In this document: piece by piece, positions 37,967 to 45,566 of the stretch
Numbering within the stretch: position 1 is the first letter of the stretch
Layout of the letters: the number at the start of each line of letters is the position of its first letter
NCBI RefSeq assembly: GCF_027571385.1
Contig: NZ_CP085636.1
Coordinates: 2,728,001 to 2,792,000 of the forward strand
Length of the DNA stretch: 64,000 nt
From: Shewanella sp. MTB7
GTDB lineage: Bacteria > Pseudomonadota > Gammaproteobacteria > Enterobacterales > Shewanellaceae
Reading direction: 5' to 3'
Notes under the pieces: model-generated
Told to the model about the DNA's origin: nothing
Database searches by the model: none
The model's input: only the letters and a program-made list of their open reading frames with translations
Translations under genes and position numbers: made by a program

Positions 37967-38576
37967 GAGACAGTCTTTTCACCGGATTGGTGTCGTTATT
38001 GTTTTTGTCTTAGCGGTTTGGTTTTTAGGTCAGGGAGTTTATATGCAAGCTAAAGCACATTTTGCGCAGTATCTTATTGAACAGGCATGGGAAAGATCGC
38101 TTAAGGATCAACAGCCTCATAAACCTTGGAGTTGGGCTGATACTTATCCGATAGCAAAATTGTCTTTTGTGGAAGTGGAGGAGGAAGTCTATGAGTCATC
38201 AGATGAAAGATTTGAAGCTAATTCAATGTATGTGCTAGAGGGGGGATCTGGCAGGAACTTGGCTTTTGGTCCCGTTGAAATTCAAGATGCTAGTAACGGA
38301 AAAGGGAATCGAAACCGGATCATTGCTGGCCATAATGATACCCATTTTTCGATTTTAGAGGGCGTTAAACGAGGCAAACTGATTAAGTTACTCGATAGAA
38401 GTGGAACTGAGGTTATTTATAAAGTTATGCACACCCAAGTTGTACATGAATCCGATACTCATGTGTTGGCACCGAGTACAGATAAGCAACTGACATTGAT
38501 CACTTGCTATCCTTTCCGAACACTGCATTCAGGTGGAGCGTTGCGGTTTATTGTTCATGCCGAGGCCGTTGGATAA
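37959..38576 (+). CDS. Class GN sortase
   Basis: A 205-residue membrane-anchored transpeptidase with one N-terminal TM (VVIVFVLAVWFLGQGVYM). The sortase triad is H125 (IIAGHNDTHFS), C183 (LTLITCYPF) and R196 (GALRFIVHAE), with normal spacing. It belongs to the Gram-negative class restricted to cassettes with a single target. It presumably cleaves the LPQTG of the preceding gene between T and G. What nucleophile it transfers the protein to in a Gram-negative envelope is not known from sequence. Translationally coupled to the target gene. Confidence 0.93.
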   Translation: MFKRQSFHRIGVVIVFVLAVWFLGQGVYMQAKAHFAQYLIEQAWERSLKDQQPHKPWSWADTYPIAKLSFVEVEEEVYESSDERFEANSMYVLEGGSGRNLAFGPVEIQDASNGKGNRNRIIAGHNDTHFSILEGVKRGKLIKLLDRSGTEVIYKVMHTQVVHESDTHVLAPSTDKQLTLITCYPFRTLHSGGALRFIVHAEAVG

Positions 38577-38596
38577 CGCTGTTTACTCACTTGGCG

Positions 38597-39622
38597 TTAA
38601 TTCGAGATGGGCATAACCCTGTTTCTACCCAATCGTTTTGCTTCATAAAGTAGCTTGTCTGCTTGCTCTATTAATTGAGTTGCACTGATAGATGGCTGCC
38701 ATTGGGCTACACCGAAAGAGGCGGTGATATTGTTGATCATGGTGTCTTTGCGTCTATCTTTTAGCGATACCTTTTCTAGTGCTCTACGCATAGCCTCTGC
38801 GAGGTGTCTTGCTTTACGAAGCTGACTGTTGGGTGTGATCACGGCAAACTCTTCACCACCATAGCGGTATATTTTGGTTCCATCTCTGCAGGATTCACTC
38901 AGGCGTTTGGAGACAACCTTAAGGACTAGATCACCCAATTGATGACCATAGTTGTCGTTAAATGCTTTGAAATGATCTATATCAATCATGATTAAGCATA
39001 ATCCTTCAGGGGCCTGATTCAATAACCCTTTTAAGTCAGAGTCAAATGCTCTCCGGTTTAATACACCAGTTAAGGCATCGAACAATACATCTTTTTCTGA
39101 TTTTTTAAGTTGAGCTTTTAAGGTTTCGATCTCCTGTTGAGCTCGTTTTAGATGGCCAGTGAAATACTCAGTACTAGAGCGAATATCATCGGACTCTTTG
39201 ACTAAATTACGGACGATGCCTAACACTTTTTCAAGACTAACACCTTCCTCTTCGATACGATTGAGTTGGTCGAAGTTACTGTCAATTCTATTTTGAAAAT
39301 AAGTCGCGTCTGTGTTGGTATCTTTTAGAGATTGGGACAGTTCAGTGGCCATCGCTTCCAGATTTTGGCGCATATCAATGACGTCGAGCTCAACGGGATC
39401 GGAAACAAACTCACGATACAGAAGAGTTGAATTGGAGGGGGAGCAAGTATTATGTTCTTGTATTATCGTATCGAGTTGTTTATTAAGATTAGGTTGCTGT
39501 TCGTCAACATAGGCATACCAAAGCGCATAATTGGTTGGCGTAGTGGGGATATGATGCTTGAGCATCAAGGGTACCGCTTTCTTTAAATTAATCGCCGCCA
39601 GTTGCATGAGCTCTTTGGTCAT
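38597..39622 (-). CDS. GGDEF-domain diguanylate cyclase
   Basis: A 341-residue protein that makes the second messenger cyclic-di-GMP. The N-terminal half (about 1-170) is helical, with HHIPTTPTNYALWYAYVDEQ, a conserved module in Shewanella/Vibrio cyclases, and a coiled coil leading into the GGDEF domain. The active site is RYGGEEFAV, a functional variant; DIDHFKAFNDNYGHQLGD is typical. No RxxD inhibitory site is seen five residues before GGEEF (it reads RDGT). No TM segment, so cytosolic. Its 3' end faces the sortase gene with only 20 bases between. Confidence 0.9.
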   Translation of the reverse strand: MTKELMQLAAINLKKAVPLMLKHHIPTTPTNYALWYAYVDEQQPNLNKQLDTIIQEHNTCSPSNSTLLYREFVSDPVELDVIDMRQNLEAMATELSQSLKDTNTDATYFQNRIDSNFDQLNRIEEEGVSLEKVLGIVRNLVKESDDIRSSTEYFTGHLKRAQQEIETLKAQLKKSEKDVLFDALTGVLNRRAFDSDLKGLLNQAPEGLCLIMIDIDHFKAFNDNYGHQLGDLVLKVVSKRLSESCRDGTKIYRYGGEEFAVITPNSQLRKARHLAEAMRRALEKVSLKDRRKDTMINNITASFGVAQWQPSISATQLIEQADKLLYEAKRLGRNRVMPISN

Positions 39623-39701
39623 ATGAATACCTGAGTGGTTTGCTATAAAACCTTGCTGTCAGTGAAATGATAGTAAAACAGCGCAAATGAAGCTAGCAGG
39701 A

Positions 39702-39745
39702 ATAAAGAATAAAGCCAAAATTGTCATTCTGGCTTTATTCTTTAT
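39702..39745. terminator. Terminator after letB
   Basis: Perfect 16-base arms (39702-39717 and 39730-39745) around a 12-base loop. The stem has a GCC core and A/T-rich flanks that give T-rich tails in both directions. It probably ends the letAB transcript. Confidence 0.75.
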
Positions 39746-39753
39746 ATTGGCGA

Positions 39754-42378
39754 TTAGGGTGCCATTTGGATCGGGTCCCAATTTAGCCATTCTGGGGCGA
39801 TCTGCTTCTGCAGTATAAATTGAGCGTCTGGTGACAACTGATTTGAGGAGGTCGTAGATGTTTGGGTTACAACGCCAATCCCACCTGCCAGTATCGTTTC
39901 TAATGTACCGGTTTCAATTTTAGCTCCTGAGAATAAGCCAATATCGACTTTGACACCTGATAGATCCCAAAACTGACTAGAGTTATTAATTAAGTGACCA
40001 TATCGACTATCTATGTGTGAATTGATGAGTACAGAATTTCCCATATCCGATAGGTTATAACTGTCGACTTGTCCGACTCTGATCCCTCTAAAGAATATTG
40101 GCGTCCCCACTTTAATAGAGCCCAGTGTGCTATTTACTAGAGTAAATAGCAGTTCCCCTGCTTTAATCAGTTTCGACGGTGTCATTTCGCCGATAAAGTG
40201 TTTAGTCGTTTCTGCACTAAGGCCTGGGATGACACCGACATAAGGGCCTGTGATCAAGGTTTCTGGTGAGGTAATGCCCGACAAAGATATCTGTGCATCA
40301 ACAATAAAGTAGCGAGCATCGCTTTGAGTGAATTGCGCTGCATAACTGCCATACAGGTATGCTTTCACTGTGACATTATTAAGATCATTATCTAGCTTTA
40401 CGGATTCAATTTCGCCAACTTGATGGCCTTGATAACGTATAGGTGCTTTTGCGGCAAGTTTGACGTCAGCAGGAAAGCGTAATGATATAGGTTTAGCTTG
40501 GGCTAAGGCTAATGATTTCGATGTATAGAGGTATGTTTGGTTTCCAAGCTCTTTTTTATCGAGCAAACCCAAAGTTATACTGCCTTTTAATGCACCTTGC
40601 AGTGGTGCCACATCTATCTCAATCCCTGTTAAAGCTGCGCTGACGGAAATGGCACTATTGCGCCAAAATACGGTATTAGATTTAAGTAAACTGGAGAACT
40701 TTTTTTGAATGCTTACTTTAATGGCAAAGTTCTCATTGCTTGATTGCCATATGACACTGTTAATCTGACCAACTTTCATTTTCTGGTAATACACAGGAGA
40801 ACCGGGTGATAGATCGGCACCATCTGGACTGTTTAAGACCAGACTGATCAGGTTTAAGCTATCGAAGTGTTTGTTTGCAGCTTGTTTAGATGTAAACAGA
40901 GCCAGCTCAGAGCCTTCACTTACTACAGTTGTAGAGTGTCCTTGAACTAGACTTATTGCCCCTTTTGTTAAGGTCGCTAAGTCTCTGGTTTTGACTGATA
41001 TACCGTCAAGAGATGCATCAATAGAGAGAACACTTTCGGAAATAAAGTAGCTGTCGCGGGTGATAAGTTGAGTAAATTCGGGCAATATTTCAGTCTGATA
41101 CTCTATGCCGGATAAGCTAGCATTGAGCTTGACTGAAGTGATGTGGCCGATAGCAATTTGTTTAAATCTGATCTCAGCACCTTCATTGATCCCCTGATTA
41201 CTTTCGGAAGTTAAGGTTAACCTTAGCTTTGTTTGAGCAAGCTGATCGGGTTGCTGGGATAACAGTGGATAATGTGATAATGGCTCGCCTGAACCTGGTG
41301 AAAAGTTGATCACACTGCCAGTGAGTAATCGATCGACATGCTTTATACCTGAAAGTGATAAATCAGCACCCTCTAACCAAAAATAGGAGCTTGCTGAGAG
41401 TAATTTAGCATGCTCGGTAGATAGTTTTGCAGTAAATTCAACCCCAGATTCTGTGAGTTTTGAGTGTGTGATGCGACCAATATTGATGCCTCTAAACACA
41501 ATAGCGGTTCCTACAGATGCTGATTCAGCTTTATCGGCTGTGAGCATAAATTCAATACCACCTAGAGCTAGCTCTTCATTATCATAAATTTCATAACGCT
41601 GACCTTTCTCTGCAGTATCGGAGTCTTCAGAGGAGTTGAAGCTTAAACCGCCAGCTAATATCGTCGACAAACTTTCTGTTTTAATTTTTATCCCAGACAG
41701 TGATGCATCAATGTTAAGTCCTGAAACATTCCAAAACTGCGAGTCCTGCTTAACCAAATGAGCATATTGCTCCTGAATAAAAGCCGTTAACGAGATCTGT
41801 TTTGCTCCCTCCAGTTCATAACTGATTATCTGTCCCACAGGGATCTGGCGATAAAACAGTTGAGATCCGACACTTAACGAACCTAAAGTTTTGCTTGTTA
41901 ATTGAATAAGAAGGCCGTCTTCATTAGGAATAATTGCGGGGGCGTTCCTCTCTGCGTCAAAGAAGGATTGAGGTTTTCCGTCTCCTGGTTGAATAGCAAT
42001 ATAGTTGCCGGAAAATAGCGTGTCTAATCCTTCTACACCTGTAATAGAGGCTTTTGGTGTGACTAACCAGAATTTAGTGCCTTTATTGAGAAAAGGACCG
42101 GCCCTGTGATCCATTTTAAGATCGACATTCACACCATTAAGAGTGTTATCTATGCTGATATCGACAACTTTTCCTACCGTTAATCCCTCATAACGAACTA
42201 AGGTTTTACCCACATCGATTCCAGTAGCACTGGGGAAATGGACTCGAACTTCGATACCCGCTTCCTTAATACTCTTAATGCCGAGCCAAGCGCCTAATGC
42301 CAGAGCCACTAAGGGCAAAAGCCAAATTGGCGAGAATAGTTTCTTTTTTACTACTTTTGGTGCTTCAATTTGTGTCAT
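39754..42378 (-). CDS. letB: Intermembrane lipid transport protein LetB (7 MCE domains)
   Basis: An 874-residue periplasm-spanning protein, the length of E. coli LetB (YebT, 877). One N-terminal TM (SPIWLLPLVALALGAWLGI) anchors it in the inner membrane. Seven MCE domains follow, each with a version of 'G...GS.V.y..I.VG.I' (for example LSVGSQLFYRQIPVGQI, IKVGTPIFFRGIRVGQV). They stack into a hollow tube that carries phospholipids between membranes. It overlaps the end of the second letA gene by 14 bases, so the three genes form one operon. Confidence 0.94.
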   Translation of the reverse strand: MTQIEAPKVVKKKLFSPIWLLPLVALALGAWLGIKSIKEAGIEVRVHFPSATGIDVGKTLVRYEGLTVGKVVDISIDNTLNGVNVDLKMDHRAGPFLNKGTKFWLVTPKASITGVEGLDTLFSGNYIAIQPGDGKPQSFFDAERNAPAIIPNEDGLLIQLTSKTLGSLSVGSQLFYRQIPVGQIISYELEGAKQISLTAFIQEQYAHLVKQDSQFWNVSGLNIDASLSGIKIKTESLSTILAGGLSFNSSEDSDTAEKGQRYEIYDNEELALGGIEFMLTADKAESASVGTAIVFRGINIGRITHSKLTESGVEFTAKLSTEHAKLLSASSYFWLEGADLSLSGIKHVDRLLTGSVINFSPGSGEPLSHYPLLSQQPDQLAQTKLRLTLTSESNQGINEGAEIRFKQIAIGHITSVKLNASLSGIEYQTEILPEFTQLITRDSYFISESVLSIDASLDGISVKTRDLATLTKGAISLVQGHSTTVVSEGSELALFTSKQAANKHFDSLNLISLVLNSPDGADLSPGSPVYYQKMKVGQINSVIWQSSNENFAIKVSIQKKFSSLLKSNTVFWRNSAISVSAALTGIEIDVAPLQGALKGSITLGLLDKKELGNQTYLYTSKSLALAQAKPISLRFPADVKLAAKAPIRYQGHQVGEIESVKLDNDLNNVTVKAYLYGSYAAQFTQSDARYFIVDAQISLSGITSPETLITGPYVGVIPGLSAETTKHFIGEMTPSKLIKAGELLFTLVNSTLGSIKVGTPIFFRGIRVGQVDSYNLSDMGNSVLINSHIDSRYGHLINNSSQFWDLSGVKVDIGLFSGAKIETGTLETILAGGIGVVTQTSTTSSNQLSPDAQFILQKQIAPEWLNWDPIQMAP

Positions 42379-42997
42379 CTTTCGATTCCAGTCGATCCCA
42401 GAGTAAACGAGTGTCCAGTACTTTTGCTGCCATTTGGGTCAGCAAAATCACTAATGCGAATGCAGTGGCTGCCGGTGCAGGCTTGGCATCCAAGAGTTGC
42501 CCCATATTCACCAGTGCGACGGTAATGGAGATTACGAATAGGTCTAACATAGACCAACGGCCTATCCATTCAATGACATGGAAGCCGACCATCAGCATTT
42601 TTTTGGAGATGGGTAAACGAAAGCTAATGGCGCTTAAATAAATGGTTAAACCAACAATTTTAAGTAAAGGTACCAAAATACTGGCCGTAAACAGAATGAT
42701 TGCTATCGGAAACATGTCAGACTGCACTAAGTGTGTGATCCCGGTAAATATGGTGTCGTAACGTATTCGACCACGATCGACCAACATAGTAATTGGATAG
42801 ATATTAGCCGGGATTAACAAGATTGCTGCGGTGATCAACAGTGCCCAACTTTTTTGTAGGCTGCGAGTATCCCTCACGACTAAAAGAGTATCACAGCGAG
42901 AGCAATTAAGGTGAGTAAGCTCATTTAACTTGTTGCATGAAGGACAGGAAGTTAGCCCCATCTCTTTGCCTTCAGCTACCTCATCGAGACTATTCAT
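42365..42997 (-). CDS. letA: LetA-type membrane protein, C-terminal half
   Basis: The frame can start with TTG 43000; ATG 42997 with GGAG 8 bases upstream is preferred, giving 210 residues. It has a zinc-ribbon-like N-terminus (CPSCNKL, CSRCDTLL) and four hydrophobic segments, matching one PqiA domain, the second half of E. coli LetA (YebS). There the two halves are one polypeptide; here this one overlaps the first half by 8 bases and letB by 14. It works with LetB in lipid transport at the inner membrane. Confidence 0.88.
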   Translation of the reverse strand: MNSLDEVAEGKEMGLTSCPSCNKLNELTHLNCSRCDTLLVVRDTRSLQKSWALLITAAILLIPANIYPITMLVDRGRIRYDTIFTGITHLVQSDMFPIAIILFTASILVPLLKIVGLTIYLSAISFRLPISKKMLMVGFHVIEWIGRWSMLDLFVISITVALVNMGQLLDAKPAPAATAFALVILLTQMAAKVLDTRLLWDRLESKDDTN

Positions 42998-43664
42998 CAA
43001 GCATGCTCCACATATGTTCTAAATTATATTCACGTTGTAGAAACAGGGAAACGATAAACAACATTGAGAAACAAAAGGTGCCCATGCCTAAGAAAATATC
43101 GGCAAAGTCAGAAAGGTTGAAGACTGAGACTAAAATGCTGATCAAATAAATTTCTAACATACTGAGTTGGGAGATAATGTCCTGATAGGAGAGTAAACGC
43201 TTTAATATACTTCGAAAAAAGAGATTGTGAAGTTGATATTTTATAATCAGTATTTGAGACAAAATAGATAAAATAAGCAGTGCTGGTGCAATGACAGCAG
43301 TGAGCATGACTGAAATACCCACAATCCAATAACCTTGCCTAGAGACTGCCATGGCACCTTCAGCAATGGTGGTCGTTCTGACACTGCCTAAAAAATGCAA
43401 CTCTAAAATAGGAAGAAAGTTAGCCGGAGCAATAAAAATCAGTGCAGTAATGCATAAAGCTAACATACCATTAATAGAACAGTATGGCGTATCGTATAAG
43501 GCTGTGTCGCAACGCGGGCATAAAGCTCGAACACCAGAAGGAAGGGCACGCTTTCTAACCACCAAGTCACAAGAGCGGCATAAAGTCACACAATCGTCGA
43601 TACAGTCTCGTTCCATTTCTGGTTTTAAAATCCTTATTTGGCATCCAGTTACAGATGAACCCAT
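42990..43664 (-). CDS. letA: LetA-type membrane protein, N-terminal half
   Basis: A 224-residue PqiA-domain protein. Four-Cys zinc-ribbon-like segments (CRSCDLVV, CPRCDTALY) precede about four hydrophobic helices. It corresponds to the first half of E. coli LetA, which carries two such domains in 427 residues; adding this and the next gene gives about that length. The stop overlaps the start of the second half by 8 bases. It is the first gene of the letA-letA-letB operon and divergent from yebG. Confidence 0.88.
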   Translation of the reverse strand: MGSSVTGCQIRILKPEMERDCIDDCVTLCRSCDLVVRKRALPSGVRALCPRCDTALYDTPYCSINGMLALCITALIFIAPANFLPILELHFLGSVRTTTIAEGAMAVSRQGYWIVGISVMLTAVIAPALLILSILSQILIIKYQLHNLFFRSILKRLLSYQDIISQLSMLEIYLISILVSVFNLSDFADIFLGMGTFCFSMLFIVSLFLQREYNLEHMWSMLDE

Positions 43665-43826
43665 GAGTGAGTACCAGGACTATCCAGACTGATTGGGAGT
43701 CTAGTATAGTGATTAACCTTAAATCATTCTTAATTATTCAGCATAAATAGCTACTGATAATCATCTGGATAATATCAGATTTTACAGAATACTTGCATAA
43801 GAAGTTATTTTTATGAGACTCTGTGA

Positions 43827-43842
43827 CTGTATATAAAAACAG
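43827..43842 (+). promoter_or_regulatory. LexA (SOS) box upstream of yebG
   Basis: CTGTATATAAAAACAG keeps both invariant CTG and CAG ends and differs little from the consensus CTGTATATATATACAG. It ends 13 bases before the yebG start, so LexA bound here would block yebG transcription until DNA damage. Confidence 0.93.
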
Positions 43843-43855
43843 TATAAGGACAGGT

Positions 43856-44140
43856 ATGGCGGTAATTACTAAATTTGTCGTAGTCAGAGAAGGGGTTGAG
43901 AAGATGACATTCACATCTAAGAAGGAAGCTGATGCTTACGACAAGATGCTTGATATCGCTGATCAATTAACACCATTTCTGACTCGTTCTGAACTTGAAC
44001 TTGATGAAAACACCTGTGAAAAGTTAAGCTTCTATTTGGCGCAAAACAAAGATCATTTATTAAGTTTATTAAAAGGTGTTGTGCCTTCGGTAGAAAAAAC
44101 GGTGAAGAAAACGCCTAAAAAGGTTGAATCTAAAAAATAA
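43856..44140 (+). CDS. yebG: SOS-regulated protein YebG
   Basis: A 94-residue protein very similar to E. coli YebG at its N-terminus (REGVEKMTFTSKKEADAYDK). An in-frame GTG at 43823 would place the SOS box inside the gene, so ATG 43856 (AAGGACAGG upstream, family N-terminus MAV) is the start. The C-terminal tail is Lys-rich (VKKTPKKVESKK), unlike the acidic tail of the E. coli protein. DNA-damage inducible; molecular function unknown. Confidence 0.93.
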   Translation: MAVITKFVVVREGVEKMTFTSKKEADAYDKMLDIADQLTPFLTRSELELDENTCEKLSFYLAQNKDHLLSLLKGVVPSVEKTVKKTPKKVESKK

Positions 44141-44157
44141 AATGTTAGGGGTTTTGT

Positions 44158-44616
44158 ATGGATGCTCGGTGTTATGAATCACTAAATCGACAAACTCAGG
44201 GCTTACTTGCCGGAGAGGATAATTTCGTTGCTGCGATGGCAAATTTTTCAGCTTTAATCAATGATTCTTTGGATAATCTTAACTGGGTTGGCTTTTATCT
44301 ATTGAAAGATGGTCAACTTATTTTGGGTCCTTTCCAAGGTAAAGTAGCTTGTAGTCGTATCCCGTTAGGGAGAGGTGTCTGTGGAACCTCTGCCTTACAA
44401 AAGCAAACATTTCGGGTTGCCGATGTGCATCAATTCGATGGTCATATCGCGTGTGATTCTGCTAGTGAGTCTGAGATTGTTATCCCTGTTTTTAATAAAG
44501 GGGAGCTTGTGGCAGTGCTGGATATTGACAGTCCAATTCTGAATCGATTCACTGAAACAGATCAAATAGGGCTGGAAAACTTGGTGAAGAGCTTCGAAAG
44601 TGCGTTATTTGGTTAA
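44158..44616 (+). CDS. msrC: Free methionine-(R)-sulfoxide reductase
   Basis: A 152-residue GAF-domain enzyme that reduces free Met-R-sulfoxide using thioredoxin. The three conserved Cys have exactly the family spacing: C65 and C75 (CSRIPLGRGVCG), then C99 in GHIACD. NWVGFYLL and VIPVFNKGELVAVLDIDSP are family landmarks. It lies 17 bases after yebG, so it is probably cotranscribed and may share SOS control, and it is beside letAB as its homologue yebR is in E. coli. Confidence 0.93.
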   Translation: MDARCYESLNRQTQGLLAGEDNFVAAMANFSALINDSLDNLNWVGFYLLKDGQLILGPFQGKVACSRIPLGRGVCGTSALQKQTFRVADVHQFDGHIACDSASESEIVIPVFNKGELVAVLDIDSPILNRFTETDQIGLENLVKSFESALFG

Positions 44617-44903
44617 ACTACAACCGATTTTACATAATTGATGGTCGCAATCGTGCCAGTCACGTTTATAATAGGCAATTCGAATGATTAGGGCGCTGAG
44701 CGTTCCTCATTCTTAGAATGAATGCTTGGCGTTTGTTAATTGTAATTGCTAAGGTATGTCTGTTGCGTTTGTACTATTGCTCAACGTTTAGCCTTTGGCA
44801 GAACTTGAATACTGCAACGCCTGACGAATATAAACGACCCTAGATAGCATATCCTTTTGGGAGTGTTTGGATAGAGTCCCTTTTTTAAACTGTGGAAGTA
44901 ATG

Positions 44904-45536
44904 ATGGAATCAACAGAGAAGTTGACCGACACCAACGCAATTCTTGCGTATTTATATGAAACATTTCCTTTGTGCTTTATCGCCGAAGGTGAAACTAAGC
45001 CATTAAAGATTGGATTGTTTCAGGATTTGGCTGAAAGGTTGGCTGATGATTCTAAAGTAAGTAAAACTCAATTGAGAATTGCCTTAAGACGCTATACTAG
45101 TAGTTGGCGTTACCTCAAAGGCGTTAAAGCGGGTGCACAACGTATCGACTTAGACGGCCAAGATTGTGGTGAATTAGAGCAAGAGCATATCGAGCATGCT
45201 CAATTGACACTTAAAGAGAGTCAAGAAAAAGCGAAAGCTAAACGTATCGAAAAAGCGACAGCAGCCAAAGCAAGCGAAAGAGCGAGTAAGAAGTCGGTTA
45301 AAAAAGTAGCACCTAAACGTGTTAAACCCGCTCCTAAGCTAGTTAAAGAAGCGGCTCCAGTTGTTGAATTAGTACCAGCGGTATTAAATGAGTTGAAACA
45401 AAACCAGCGTGTTAATGTCAAACTAGGTAAGACACCTGTTGCAGGTGTTATTGTTGATATTAAGAAATCTGATGTTCAAGTACAGTTAGACTCAGGTTTA
45501 ACGGTGAAAGTACGCATTGAGCACATAATGCTGTAA
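44904..45536 (+). CDS. proQ: RNA chaperone ProQ
   Basis: A global RNA-binding protein that matches sRNAs to mRNA 3' ends. The N-terminal FinO domain (residues about 5-115; LKIGLFQDLAERLADDSKVS, LRIALRRYTSSWRYLKGVKA) is followed by a Lys/Ala-rich linker and a C-terminal Tudor-like domain (VNVKLGKTPVAGVIVDIKKS). GTG 44892 and ATG 44901 are in frame, but ATG 44904 is best placed after GGAAG and gives the usual MESTEKLTD start. The 287-base upstream region carries only its leader. Directly followed by prc, as in E. coli. Confidence 0.95.
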   Translation: MESTEKLTDTNAILAYLYETFPLCFIAEGETKPLKIGLFQDLAERLADDSKVSKTQLRIALRRYTSSWRYLKGVKAGAQRIDLDGQDCGELEQEHIEHAQLTLKESQEKAKAKRIEKATAAKASERASKKSVKKVAPKRVKPAPKLVKEAAPVVELVPAVLNELKQNQRVNVKLGKTPVAGVIVDIKKSDVQVQLDSGLTVKVRIEHIML

Positions 45537-45566
45537 TAAACTTAAAGTAAAAGGAGTAACTTGTTG

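Noticed and set aside
42297..42641. Open frame of 114 codons on the plus strand
   Set aside because: Antisense to the letA/letB junction, with no ribosome site and low-complexity sequence.
43351..43692. Open frame of 113 codons on the plus strand
   Set aside because: Antisense to the first letA gene, whose membrane helices and Cys motifs are clearly real.
43823..43855. GTG start for yebG
   Set aside because: It would place the LexA box inside the coding region, and E. coli YebG begins at the later Met.
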